This document shows, in pieces, positions 33,088 to 42,907 of a DNA stretch of 53,176 nucleotides. The stretch covers positions 1 to 53,176 of the forward strand of contig JAIUOK010000034.1 of NCBI GenBank assembly GCA_020161245.1, given 5' to 3'. Each line of letters starts with the position of its first letter. Within the stretch, counting starts at the first letter, position 1. Below the pieces are notes generated by a model, which saw only the letters and a program-made list of their open reading frames with translations, searched no databases and was not told where the DNA came from. Position numbers and translations under genes: made by a program. Source of the DNA: Actinomycetota bacterium (lineage in GTDB: Bacteria; Actinomycetota; Actinomycetes; S36-B12; CAIYMF01).

Positions 33088-33944
33088 GCGCGCCCGGCGG
33101 CGACGGCCTGCTCGGCGCGGCCGACATCCGCGAGCTGGCCGATCGCCTCGGGGTGCGGCCGACGAAGCAGAAGGGCCAGAACTTCGTCATCGACGGCAAC
33201 ACCGTCCGGCGCATCGTGCGCACCGCGGAGGTGGGGCCCGAGGACGTCGTGATCGAGGTGGGGCCGGGCCTGGGCTCGCTGACGCTCGCGCTGCTGCCCG
33301 AGGTGTCGCGCGTCGTCGCGGTCGAGATCGACGACGTCCTCGCGCCCGCCCTCGCTGCGACGGTGGCGGACCGGCGTCCCGACCTCGTCGGCCGGCTCGA
33401 GGTGGTGCACGCCGACGCCTTGCGGGTGGCGTCGCTTCCGGGCCCCGAGCCGACGGCGCTCGTGGCCAACCTGCCCTACAACGTCTCGGTGCCCGTGCTG
33501 CTGCACCTGCTCGAGACGTTCCCGTCGATCCGGCGGGTGCTCGTCATGGTGCAGCTCGAGGTGGCCGACCGCCTGGCCGCGGGCCCGGGATCGAAGGTCT
33601 ACGGCGTGCCGTCGGTCAAGGCCCGCTGGTACGGCGACGTCGCGCTCGTCGGCAAGGTCGGCCGCACGGTCTTCTGGCCCGCGCCCAACGTCGACAGCGG
33701 CCTGGTGGGGCTCACCCGGACGCAGCCGCCGCGGACGACGGCGTCGCAGGCCGAGGTGTTCGCGGTGGTCGACGCCGCGTTCGCCCAGCGCCGCAAGACG
33801 CTGCGGGCGGCCCTGGCCGGCTGGGCCGGATCTGCCGCGCTCGCCGAGGAGGCGCTGCGCGCTGCCGGCGTCGACCCATCCTTGCGCGGCGAGCAGCTCG
33901 ACGTCGCCGACTTCGCCCGGATCGCCGCCCATCGCCCCGGCTAG
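33081..33944 (+). CDS. ksgA: 16S rRNA (adenine-1518/1519-N6)-dimethyltransferase
   Basis: 287 residues. SAM fold with [16 protein letters not shown]; the adenine-site motif is NLPYNVSVP and the N-terminal [10 protein letters not shown] segment is diagnostic. It dimethylates two adenines in helix 45, a late 30S assembly step; loss confers kasugamycin resistance. ATG 33081 and GTG 33084 are both in frame and overlap the tatD stop, so coupling is certain but the exact start is not. ispE follows after 13 bp with its own -10. Confidence 0.96.
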   Translation: MVSAPGGDGLLGAADIRELADRLGVRPTKQKGQNFVIDGNTVRRIVRTAEVGPEDVVIEVGPGLGSLTLALLPEVSRVVAVEIDDVLAPALAATVADRRPDLVGRLEVVHADALRVASLPGPEPTALVANLPYNVSVPVLLHLLETFPSIRRVLVMVQLEVADRLAAGPGSKVYGVPSVKARWYGDVALVGKVGRTVFWPAPNVDSGLVGLTRTQPPRTTASQAEVFAVVDAAFAQRRKTLRAALAGWAGSAALAEEALRAAGVDPSLRGEQLDVADFARIAAHRPG

Positions 33945-33945
33945 G

Positions 33946-33951
33946 TAGGTT
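33946..33951 (+). promoter_or_regulatory. -10 box of ispE
   Basis: TAGGTT straddles the end of the ksgA spacer and stands 6 nt before the ispE GTG; a leaderless internal promoter. Confidence 0.5.
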
Positions 33952-33957
33952 GGCGAG

Positions 33958-34877
33958 GTGCTCTCCTCCGTGACCGTGCGCGCGCCGGCGAAGGTCAACC
34001 TCGCCCTCGGCGTGGGCCCGCTGCGCGAGGACGGCTTCCACGGCCTGGCCACCGTGTTCCACGCCGTCGGCCTCTACGACGACCTCGTCGCCACCCCGCT
34101 GCCGGAGGGCAGCGGAGTGCAGCTCGTGGTCGAGGGCGAGGGGGCCGGCGAGGTCCCGCTCGACCGCACGAACCTGGTGTGGCGCGCGCTGGAGCTGCTG
34201 GAGCCGTACGGCGCGTCGCCCGACGTCTCGCTGACGATCAGCAAGGGGATCCCCGTCGCCGGCGGCATGGCGGGCGGGAGCGCCGACGCCGCCGCCGCGC
34301 TGGTGGCGCTCGACGCGCTCTTCGAGCTCGGCCTCGCCAAGGAGACGCTCGCGGCGCTCGGCGCCGAGCTCGGCAGCGACGTCCCGTTCGCGCTGCACGG
34401 AGGTACGGCCGTCGGGCGCGACCGCGGCACCGAGCTCACCACCGCGATGGTGCGGGGCTCCTTCCACTGGGTGTTCGCGCTCGCCCACGAGGGGCTCTCC
34501 ACACCCGCGGTCTACCGCGAGTGCGACCGGCTCCGCGGGGGCTCCCGCGTGCCCGAGCCGCAGGTCCCGGACCCCCTCATGAAGGCGCTGCTCGCCGGCG
34601 ATGCCGTCGCGCTGGGCGCGTCGCTGACCAACGACCTGCAGCACGCGGCGGTGTCGCTGCGCCCGCAGCTCGGCCAGGTGCTCGACGTCGGTGCCGACTA
34701 CGGCGCGCTCGGCGGGATCGTGTCGGGCAGCGGGCCCACGTGCGCCTTCCTCGCCCGCGACGACGAGCACGCCCTCGACCTCGCCGTGGCGTTCACGGCG
34801 TCCGGCGTCTGCCGCACCGTGCGCCGAGCGGTGGGCCCGGTGCCCGGCGCGCGCGTCGTCGACCAGAGAGCCGCGTG

Positions 34878-34878
<1 letters not shown>
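33958..34878 (+). CDS. ispE: 4-diphosphocytidyl-2-C-methyl-D-erythritol kinase
   Basis: ATP-dependent kinase of the MEP isoprenoid pathway. 306 residues, GHMP fold: APAKVNLALGVGPLREDGFH at the N terminus, ATP loop PVAGGMAGGSADAAAAL (about 97-113) and C-terminal VSGSGPTCAF. The GTG at 33958 gives the right beginning. Its stop overlaps the next gene's ATG by one base (TGATG). Confidence 0.95.
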
Positions 34879-36785
<1,907 letters not shown>

Positions 36786-36811
36786 CCTCGCGCGTGAGGG
36801 GCATCCCTGTC

Positions 36812-36874
36812 CGGCTCTATCAGTCATGGGGACCCTTCATCACGGATGAAGGGTCCCCATGACTAATAGAGCCG
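36812..36874. repeat. 30-bp inverted repeat / giant hairpin
   Basis: Arms 36812-36841 and 36845-36874 pair at 29 of 30 positions (single mismatch C36821/A36865) around an ACG loop. The arm core contains AGTCATGGGGACCCTTCATC. The composition is much less GC-rich than the flanks. It lies 26 bp after the ABC-F stop and could terminate transcription. Its length and near-perfection also suit a mobile REP/MITE-like element. No target-site duplication is evident. Confidence 0.9.
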
Positions 36875-36975
36875 TACTTCTCTACCACTCACGTAGGGGC
36901 CTGGTCTGCGGTGGTGGTGGGGGCGGAGGTGCGCCAGGGCCGTGTCCCTGGGGGCCGCGGCGCGGGTCCGGCGTC

Positions 36976-36981
36976 TAGGGT
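36976..36981 (+). promoter_or_regulatory. -10 box of the flavoprotein gene
   Basis: TAGGGT, 6 nt before GTG 36988; leaderless arrangement. Confidence 0.5.
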
Positions 36982-36987
36982 CCGCGC

Positions 36988-38124
36988 GTGGACACTGCGC
37001 GCACTCCCGACACCGACACCCTCGTCATCGGCGCCTCGGCGGCCGGCCTCGCGTCGGTCGTGACCCTGCGGCGCGCCGGCGTCGCGGCGGAGGTGCTCGA
37101 GGCGTCCGACCAGGTGGCGGTGGCGTGGCGGCACCACTACGAGCGCCTGCACCTGCACACCCCGAAGTCCGCGTCGTCGCTGCCGGGCCTGCCGATGCCG
37201 CGCGACTGGCCGCGCTACCCGGCCCGCGAGCAGGTCGTCGAGTACCTCGAGCAGTACGCCGCCAGCAACGGCGTCCGGCCGCACTTCGGCCAGCGCGTCT
37301 CGCGCATCGAGCGGGCCGACGACGGCATCTGGACCGTCACCACCGACGACCGCACGTGGACGTCGCGCAACGTCGTCGTCGCCACCGGCGCGACCCGAGT
37401 GCCCGTGCGTCCCACGTGGCCGGGCATGGAGGAGTACGGCGGCGCCGTCCTGCACTCGAGCGAGTACCGCAACGGCGAGCCCTGGCGCGGCGGCCGCGTG
37501 CTCGTCGTCGGCTTCGGCAACTCCGCGTGCGAGCAGGCGATCGACCTCGTGGAGCACGGCGTCGAGGCGCATCTGTCGGTGCGGTCGGCGGTGAACGTGC
37601 TGCCGCGCGACCTGCTCGGCGTCCCGGTGCTGCAGATGGGCATCGCGATGCGCCGCCTGCCCACGGGCCTCGCCGACGCGCTCGCCGCCCCGCTCGTGGC
37701 GCTCACCGTCGGCGACATCACCAAGGTCGGCCTGCGCAAGCTGCCCTACGGCCCGCAGACGCAGATCAAGAACGACCGCCACATCCCGCTTCTCGATATC
37801 GGGACGATGGACCACATCAAGGCCGGCCGCATCACCGTCCACGGCGACATCGCGCGCTTCACGCCCACGGGCGTCGAGCTCGCCGACGGCACCTCGCTCG
37901 ACGTCGACGCCGTCGTGCTCGCGACCGGCTACCGCCCCGGGCTCGAGGAGTTCCTGCCCGCGTGGCAGCAGGTCTGCGACGCCGACGGGCGGCCCACGGT
38001 CAGCGGCGGCCGGACGGCGCTGCCCGGCCTCTACTTCGTGGGGCAGTTCGTCTCGCCGAGCGGCATGCTCCGCGAGATGGGCATCGAGGCCGAGCGCGTC
38101 GCGAAGCTCATCGCGTCGTCGTAG
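36988..38124 (+). CDS. FAD/NAD(P)-dependent oxidoreductase, flavin-monooxygenase-like
   Basis: 378 residues. The FAD-binding Rossmann motif is altered to GASAAGLAS (residue 12 on; usual GxGxxG). The NADP motif is GFGNSACEQA (about 173-182) and the ATGYRP motif is near 313. RHHYERLHLHTPK resembles the substrate-side signature of plant YUC-type and bacterial flavin-containing monooxygenases. Such proteins oxygenate small N/S compounds or aldehydes; the substrate is unknown. It stands alone between a hairpin and small membrane-protein genes. Confidence 0.87.
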   Translation: MDTARTPDTDTLVIGASAAGLASVVTLRRAGVAAEVLEASDQVAVAWRHHYERLHLHTPKSASSLPGLPMPRDWPRYPAREQVVEYLEQYAASNGVRPHFGQRVSRIERADDGIWTVTTDDRTWTSRNVVVATGATRVPVRPTWPGMEEYGGAVLHSSEYRNGEPWRGGRVLVVGFGNSACEQAIDLVEHGVEAHLSVRSAVNVLPRDLLGVPVLQMGIAMRRLPTGLADALAAPLVALTVGDITKVGLRKLPYGPQTQIKNDRHIPLLDIGTMDHIKAGRITVHGDIARFTPTGVELADGTSLDVDAVVLATGYRPGLEEFLPAWQQVCDADGRPTVSGGRTALPGLYFVGQFVSPSGMLREMGIEAERVAKLIASS

Positions 38125-38168
38125 AGAAACCTGCCGCGCGGCGTGCTGGCGTGGGGGACCATGCGGTG

Positions 38169-38672
38169 ATGGGGGAGATCGAGCGCGGCGCTCAGCGGCG
38201 GTTCCCCCGCACGCGGGACGCGGGGACTGTGCTTCGACGACCCGACGGGATGCGAGCAGCGCGGCGCGCCTTCGCTGTGCTGCTGGCCTTCGTCCCCGCG
38301 GCGGCCTTCGGATGCTGGTACTGGGGTTGGTGGGGCCTCCTGGCGTTTCCATTCGTCCTGCTACTGGTGTTCACGGTGGGAAGGTCCGCCCGCGGTCAGG
38401 TCGTTCTGTACGACGACCGGTTGATCACCACGGGCATCCGTTCGCGCGTTGTCGTTCGTGACGATGTCGACTACATCCAGCGCTGGTACTCCAGGCCCGA
38501 GGGCCGCGCGAGCTACTTCGTGTCCTTGGTGCTCCGTCGCCCTCGGCGTTTCCTGCATGTGCGGTCGCTTGCTCTGCCAGGTCTCCAGGTCGACGGCTCG
38601 TTGTCGCAGCGCCGCGAGAACGAGGCGGTCGAGTGGCAGGACGCGGCCGTCGCCGCGATAGCCGAGCGATAA
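38169..38672 (+). CDS. Hypothetical membrane protein with PH-like domain
   Basis: 167 residues. A basic N terminus (1-30) is followed by a membrane hairpin of two helices rich in Trp/Phe (about 32-70, FGCWYWGWWGLLAFPFVLLL). The beta-rich cytosolic part (VVLYDDRLITTGIRSRVVV, then YFVSLVLRRPRRFLHVRSL) resembles bacterial PH domains. Function unknown. Codon choice is less GC-biased than in neighbours, hinting at later acquisition. ATG 38169 lacks a good ribosome site; GTG 38166 is also possible. It ends in TAA, rare here, and the frame stays open for 37 codons beyond it. Confidence 0.6.
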   Translation: MGEIERGAQRRFPRTRDAGTVLRRPDGMRAARRAFAVLLAFVPAAAFGCWYWGWWGLLAFPFVLLLVFTVGRSARGQVVLYDDRLITTGIRSRVVVRDDVDYIQRWYSRPEGRASYFVSLVLRRPRRFLHVRSLALPGLQVDGSLSQRRENEAVEWQDAAVAAIAER

Positions 38673-38791
38673 GATGTCCCCGTCAAGCACGTCGGCTTTC
38701 CGGGCGAGAAGCTACGCACCCTGGACGGGCAGCACGCTCAGAACGGGTCCGACCCGATAGTTGGTCGAGGCCTGGCGGGAGAGTGAGTGGC

Positions 38792-39136
38792 GTGGGGGAT
38801 GGGCTGAGCCGGACGGCGGCGACGTGGCGCCTCGGCGTCGCGATCGTCCTGCTGGCCGCCGTCGGCGTCGGGACTTACGCGCTCGCCGCGGACCCCGGCG
38901 CGGGCTACGCGAACCTCGAGGCGAACAGCAGCGCCCCCTACCGGCAGCTGGTGGGGGCGCTGTCGATCGCGGCCTGGGCGGGCGTGGTGGTCGGGCTGGT
39001 GTCGTCGGTGCGCTCGCTGCGGCGCCCCGGGGATGCGGCCGGCGTCGTCGTCACGGTCGTCCTGGCCCTGCTGGCGACGGCGTGCCTGGCGATGATCGGC
39101 GTCGCGATCGCCCACGGCGGCAACGTCTCGGCATAG
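38792..39136 (+). CDS. Small three-helix membrane protein, hypothetical
   Basis: 114 residues with hydrophobic segments at about 12-30, 52-72 and 83-107, and an outer loop with ADPGAGYANLEANSSAPYRQ. No family recognised. The start is uncertain: GTG 38792 has GGGAGAG at a normal distance; GTG 38783 is in frame three codons upstream. It converges on the MarR gene, with hairpin 39143-39191 between. Confidence 0.6.
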   Translation: MGDGLSRTAATWRLGVAIVLLAAVGVGTYALAADPGAGYANLEANSSAPYRQLVGALSIAAWAGVVVGLVSSVRSLRRPGDAAGVVVTVVLALLATACLAMIGVAIAHGGNVSA

Positions 39137-39142
39137 CCGCAC

Positions 39143-39191
39143 GATGAAGGTCCGGAGACGACGGGTCTATTGCCCGAAGGTCACCTTCATC
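39143..39191. terminator. Bidirectional hairpin between small membrane gene and marR
   Basis: GATGAAGGT (39143-39151) pairs with ACCTTCATC (39183-39191); inside, CGGG (39162-39165) pairs with CCCG (39173-39176). It shares a GATGAAGG arm end with the giant hairpin at 36812. Confidence 0.6.
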
Positions 39192-39242
39192 ATCGACGAG
39201 GCTCGCGGACTGGTCCGGGCGTTCGCGCCGCCGGCGGGGGCG

Positions 39243-39746
39243 TCAGCCGGTTGCGGTGTCGAAGGGGGCGGTGAGGCTGCGCAGGAGGGCGGCGAGCCGG
39301 TCCTGATCGTCGGCGGGCAGGGCGGCGAGGATGTCGCGCTCGTGCGCGAGCAGATCGGTGAGTGCGTCGTCGACGCGCTGGCGGCCGTCGGCGGTGAGGA
39401 TGACGCGCACCGACCGGCCGTCGTCGGGGTCGCGCACCCGCTCGACGAGCCCCTTGGCCTCGAGCCGGTCGATCCGGTTGGTCATGGTGCCGCTGGTGAC
39501 GAGCGTGACCTGCAGCAGCCGCCCGGGCGACAGCGCGTACGGCGGACCCTCGCGTCGGAGCGCGGCGAGGACGTCGAACTCCCACGGCTCGAGGTCGTGG
39601 GTCTCGAAGGCCTGACGGCGGGCGAGGTCGAGGTGGCGGGCCAGCCGGCTGACCCGGCTGAGCACCTCGAGCGGCGCGACGTCGAGGTCGGGGCGCTCCC
39701 GGCGCCAGGCCTCGACGAGGGCGTCGACCTCGTCCCGCGTGCTCAC
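39243..39746 (-). CDS. MarR-family transcriptional regulator
   Basis: 167 residues. Winged helix about 55-120: LEPWEFDVLAALRREGPPYA, SPGRLLQVTLVTSGTMTNRI (recognition helix), DRLEAKGLVERVRDPDDGRS (wing). Dimerisation helices flank it. The ligand is unknown. GTG 39746 is preceded at 6 nt by TAGAGT, so leaderless. A perfect 14-bp palindrome immediately upstream is the probable autoregulatory site. Confidence 0.93.
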   Translation of the reverse strand: MSTRDEVDALVEAWRRERPDLDVAPLEVLSRVSRLARHLDLARRQAFETHDLEPWEFDVLAALRREGPPYALSPGRLLQVTLVTSGTMTNRIDRLEAKGLVERVRDPDDGRSVRVILTADGRQRVDDALTDLLAHERDILAALPADDQDRLAALLRSLTAPFDTATG

Positions 39747-39766
39747 GAGCGGACTCTACGCCGGTC

Positions 39767-39780
39767 TCTCGACGTCGAGA
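39767..39780. promoter_or_regulatory. MarR operator palindrome
   Basis: TCTCGACGTCGAGA, perfect dyad, 9 bp upstream of the marR -10 box (TAGAGT, 39753-39758 minus). It fits the ATCTCGA-type half-sites of actinobacterial MarR proteins. Confidence 0.6.
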
Positions 39781-39801
39781 TACCTGGCCCGCCCTCCGTT
39801 C

Positions 39802-39853
39802 AGACTGATCGTCGTCGCGCTGTCCGGGCCCGTAACGCAAACCCGATCAGTCT
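39802..39853 (-). terminator. Inverted repeat at the end of the GNAT gene
   Basis: AGACTGATCG (39802-39811) pairs with CGATCAGTCT (39844-39853), 10 bp with a 32-nt loop. It overlaps the last base of the acetyltransferase stop codon. Confidence 0.45.
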
Positions 39854-40362
39854 CAGCCCGCGGGTGAGCGCCACAGGCGCTCGCCGTCGGCGTCGACGTC
39901 GGAGGTGAGGGCGAGCCCGATGCGGCCGGCCACTGCCTCCGAGGCCGCGTTGCCCGGCGCGATGTGCGCCTGGACGACGACGCCGGAGCCTGCGGGCGCG
40001 ATCGCGTCGCACACCGCGAGAGTGGCCTCGGTCGCCAGTCCCTGGCCCTGGTAGGAGGTGCCCACGACCCAGGCCAGGTCGACGACGTCGCCGGCCACGG
40101 TCGCCTGGACGAATCCGGCGACGGATCCCGTGGCCAGCAGCCGGAGGATCCAGTTGTGCCACGTCTCGGAGCCGTCGGCCGAGGAGCCGGCCGACTGGCG
40201 GGCGTACCGCTCCCGCAGCTCGTCGAGCGACGGCGACGCCTCGTCGTCGTAGAACCTGTAGAGCGCACGGTCGGCGAGCAGGTCGACCATCTCGTCGGCG
40301 TGGTCGACGCGCAGCGGCTCCAGCGAGAGCCGCCCGGTGACCAGCGCCGGCGTCAGGGTCAG
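39853..40362 (-). CDS. GNAT-family N-acetyltransferase
   Basis: 169 residues if started at the CTG that overlaps the TetR stop (CTGA). RimJ/RimL-like: TGRLSLEPLRVDHADEMVDLL at the N terminus, acetyl-CoA loop SYQGQGLATEA (Q/RxxGxG/A) and PGNAASEAVAGRIGLA. No ATG, GTG or TTG exists in frame between residue 1 and the ATG inside the first helix. Either CTG is the start through coupling to tetR, or a long overlapping start at 40485 is used. Substrate unknown. Confidence 0.8.
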   Translation of the reverse strand: MTLTPALVTGRLSLEPLRVDHADEMVDLLADRALYRFYDDEASPSLDELRERYARQSAGSSADGSETWHNWILRLLATGSVAGFVQATVAGDVVDLAWVVGTSYQGQGLATEATLAVCDAIAPAGSGVVVQAHIAPGNAASEAVAGRIGLALTSDVDADGERLWRSPAG

Positions 40363-41051
40363 TCCTTCTTGCGCGTGGTGACCAGGGCCGGCTTCTTCTC
40401 CAGGCCCACCAGGCCGTTCCACGCGAGGTTGACGACGTGCGCGACGACCTCGTCCTTCTTCGGCTTGCGGACGTCGAGCCACCACTGGCCGGTGAGGGCC
40501 ACCATGCCGACGAGCATCGAGGCGTACATCGGCGCGAGCTTCGGCGGGTAGCCCTTGCGGTCGAACTCGTGCGCGAGCAGGGCCTCGACCTGCGAGGCGA
40601 CGTCGCGCAGCAGCGAGGCGAAGTTGCCGGTGTTCTGGGCCACGGGCGAGTCGCGCACGAGGATCCGGAAGCCCTCGTCGTGGGTCTCGATGTAGTCGAA
40701 CAGCGCGCGGCCGGCCTGCTCGAGCAGCTCGCGGGCGCCGCCCCCGGTGCCGGTCAGCGACGCCGAGACCATGCCGAGCAGCGCGTTCATCTCGCGGTCG
40801 ACGATCACCGCGTAGATGCCGTCCTTGCTGCCGAAGTGCTCGTACACGACGGGCTTGGAGACGCCGGCCTTGCTGGCGATCTCCTCGATGGTCACCGCCT
40901 CGAAGCCCTTGGCGGCGAAGAGCTTGCGCCCGACCGAGATCAGCTGCTCGCGGCGCTCGCGCCCGCTCATCCGCACACGCTCGCCGCGCGCCCTGCTCCG
41001 CGTCGCGGGGGTCGCCTCGAGCTCCTCGTCGGGCCCGGTCTGCTCCGTCAC
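40359..41051 (-). CDS. TetR-family transcriptional regulator
   Basis: 230 residues. A disordered charged N terminus (1-30) precedes the TetR helix-turn-helix at about 34-82 (RKLFAAKGFEAVTIEEIASK, VSKPVVYEHFGSKDGIYAVI). The C-terminal domain keeps LVRDSPVAQNTGNFASLL, like regulators of lipid or efflux genes. GTG 41051 has CATGAT 6 nt upstream; an internal ATG before SGRERREQL is also possible. It overlaps the acetyltransferase gene by 4 nt if CTG is used there. Confidence 0.92.
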   Translation of the reverse strand: MTEQTGPDEELEATPATRSRARGERVRMSGRERREQLISVGRKLFAAKGFEAVTIEEIASKAGVSKPVVYEHFGSKDGIYAVIVDREMNALLGMVSASLTGTGGGARELLEQAGRALFDYIETHDEGFRILVRDSPVAQNTGNFASLLRDVASQVEALLAHEFDRKGYPPKLAPMYASMLVGMVALTGQWWLDVRKPKKDEVVAHVVNLAWNGLVGLEKKPALVTTRKKD

Positions 41052-41163
41052 GGGCTCATCATGCCGCTACGCCGCACCGCCACGGGCCAGCGGCCACGCT
41101 GCGTGATCCGCGGCGGCGCCCGGCGGGCCTACCCTGGAGGCGGGCCGGCTGCGGCCGTCCCGT

Positions 41164-41240
41164 TCCCGGGTTGCTCTGCTGGCAGGGGCGACCGCACTTT
41201 GAATGCGGGTACGACGCAGGTTCGATTCCTGCCCCGGGAG
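41164..41240 (+). tRNA. tRNA-Gln (anticodon TTG), irregular
   Basis: A 7-bp acceptor stem (TCCCGGG 41164-41170 with CCCGGGA 41233-41239) with discriminator G, as in bacterial tRNA-Gln. Anticodon arm CCGCA-CTTTGAA-TGCGG has TTG at 41199-41201. T arm GCAGG-TTCGATT-CCTGC is canonical. Irregular points: the D arm has an extra G (GCTC/GGGC around 9 nt) and T instead of A14. Two bases instead of one join the D and anticodon stems, and the variable loop is 7 nt. CCA is not encoded. Its position upstream of glmU matches other actinobacteria. Confidence 0.62.
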
Positions 41241-41347
41241 CCGCTCCGCGACCCCTCCTGCGCACTCTGCGTGAGGGGCCGCGGCACCCCGGTGTGCGGG
41301 ACGTCGCACCTGCCGGGACGCCGTCCCGACGCGGGTCGCGCTCGGGG

Positions 41348-41353
41348 TAGGGT
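41348..41353 (+). promoter_or_regulatory. Candidate -10 of glmU-prs
   Basis: TAGGGT, about 43 nt before the glmU GTG; gives a short leader with GGAG at 41377-41380. Confidence 0.35.
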
Positions 41354-41395
41354 GAGGCCGCCTCGCCCGCCCACCTGGAGATCCGAGACGCCCTC

Positions 41396-42907
41396 GTGAG
41401 CAGCCCGCGCCCGTCCGCCGTGGTGGTCCTCGCCGCCGGCGAGGGAACGCGTATGCGCTCGGCGACCCCCAAGGTCCTCCACGCTGTCGGCGGCCGCACC
41501 CTCGTCGGCCACGTCCTGTCCGCTGTCGCCGGGCTGGAGCCCGAGCATCTCGTCGTGGTCGTGGGCCACGGGCGCGACCAGGTCGGCGCCCACGTCGCCG
41601 CCATCGCGCCCGACGCCGTCGCGGTCGTCCAGGAGCAGCAGAACGGCACCGGCCATGCCGTGCGCGTGGCCCTCGAGGGCCTCGACTCGTGGGGCGCCCC
41701 CGATCTCGGCCCCGGCCCGGTGCTCGTCCTCGCCGGCGACACCCCGCTGCTCACCACCGCGACGCTCCAGAGCCTCGTCGACACGCACGTCGGCGCGGGC
41801 GCGGCGTCCACCGTGCTCACCGCCGCCGTCGACGACCCCACGGGCTACGGCCGTGTGCTCCGCGACCCCGCCACGGGCCACGTCACGGGGATCGTCGAGC
41901 ACAAGGACGCCGACGACGCCCAGCGCGCGGTCCGCGAGATCAACAGCGGCGTCTACGCGTTCGACGCCGTCGCGCTGCGCGAGGCGCTCGGCCGCCTCAC
42001 CACCGACAACGCGCAGGGCGAGGAGTACCTCACCGACGTCCTCGGCCTGCACGTATCGTCGGGCCTGGTCGTCGCGGCGGTCGCGACGGACGACGTCGTC
42101 GAGACCCTCGGGGTCAACGACCGCGTGCAGCTGGCCGAGGCGGGCGCGATCCTGCGCGACCGCACCAACCGCCGCTGGATGCGCGAGGGCGTCACGATCG
42201 TCGACCCCGCCACCACCTGGATCGACGCCGACGTCGTGCTGGACCGCGACGTCGTGATCGAGCGCAACACCGGCCTGCACGGCACCACGTCGGTGGGCTC
42301 GGGCTCCGTCGTCGGCCCCGACAGCACGCTCGTCGACGTCGTCGTGGGCGAGGGCGCGAGCGTCGTCAGGTCGCAGGCCACGTCGGCGCGCATCGGCGAC
42401 GGCGCGACGGTCGGCCCGTTCACGTTCGTGCGGCCCGGCACCGTGCTCGGGCCGAAGGCCAAGCTCGGCGCCTACGTCGAGGCGAAGAACGCCGTGGTCG
42501 GGGCCGGCTCGAAGGTGCCGCACCTGTCCTACGTCGGCGACGCCGAGATCGGCGAGGGCTCCAACATCGGTGCCGCGACGATCTTCGTGAACTACGACGG
42601 CGTCGAGAAGCACCGGTCCACCGTGGGCGACCACGTCCGCATCGGCAGCGACTCGATGATCGTCGCCCCGGTCTCCATCGGCGACGGCGCCTACACCGCG
42701 GCCGGGTCGGTGATCATCGACGACGTCCCGCCCGGCGCGATGGCCGTCGCCCGGGCCCGCCAGCGCAACGTCGAGGGCTGGGTCGAGCGCAAGCGCGCCG
42801 GCAGCCCGTCCGCCGAGGCAGCCGCGCGTGCGCGCGACGCCGCATCCACGTCCGGTCCGGCGTCCGCCGGCTCCGGTGGCAGCACGCACGAGGAGACCCC
42901 CCAGTGA
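41396..42907 (+). CDS. glmU: Bifunctional GlcNAc-1-P uridyltransferase / GlcN-1-P acetyltransferase
   Basis: Makes UDP-GlcNAc for peptidoglycan. 503 residues. The uridyltransferase half begins [18 protein letters not shown] (12-29) with [10 protein letters not shown]. The left-handed beta-helix acetyltransferase half includes [33 protein letters not shown] and [16 protein letters not shown] Ser/Ala-rich, probably disordered tail (about 465-503) follows, as in other actinobacteria. GTG 41396 overlaps nothing; prs starts on its stop (GTGA). Confidence 0.97.
   Translation: MSSPRPSAVVVLAAGEGTRMRSATPKVLHAVGGRTLVGHVLSAVAGLEPEHLVVVVGHGRDQVGAHVAAIAPDAVAVVQEQQNGTGHAVRVALEGLDSWGAPDLGPGPVLVLAGDTPLLTTATLQSLVDTHVGAGAASTVLTAAVDDPTGYGRVLRDPATGHVTGIVEHKDADDAQRAVREINSGVYAFDAVALREALGRLTTDNAQGEEYLTDVLGLHVSSGLVVAAVATDDVVETLGVNDRVQLAEAGAILRDRTNRRWMREGVTIVDPATTWIDADVVLDRDVVIERNTGLHGTTSVGSGSVVGPDSTLVDVVVGEGASVVRSQATSARIGDGATVGPFTFVRPGTVLGPKAKLGAYVEAKNAVVGAGSKVPHLSYVGDAEIGEGSNIGAATIFVNYDGVEKHRSTVGDHVRIGSDSMIVAPVSIGDGAYTAAGSVIIDDVPPGAMAVARARQRNVEGWVERKRAGSPSAEAAARARDAASTSGPASAGSGGSTHEETPQ

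Noticed and set aside
38674..38760. A 28-codon small gene after the PH-like protein
   Set aside because: No ribosome site, no GC3 bias, and Ser/Thr/Arg-rich composition; the other frame there is more coding-like.
36812..39191. Transposon bounded by the two GATGAAGG hairpins
   Set aside because: They share only about 10 bases, and no transposase lies between them.
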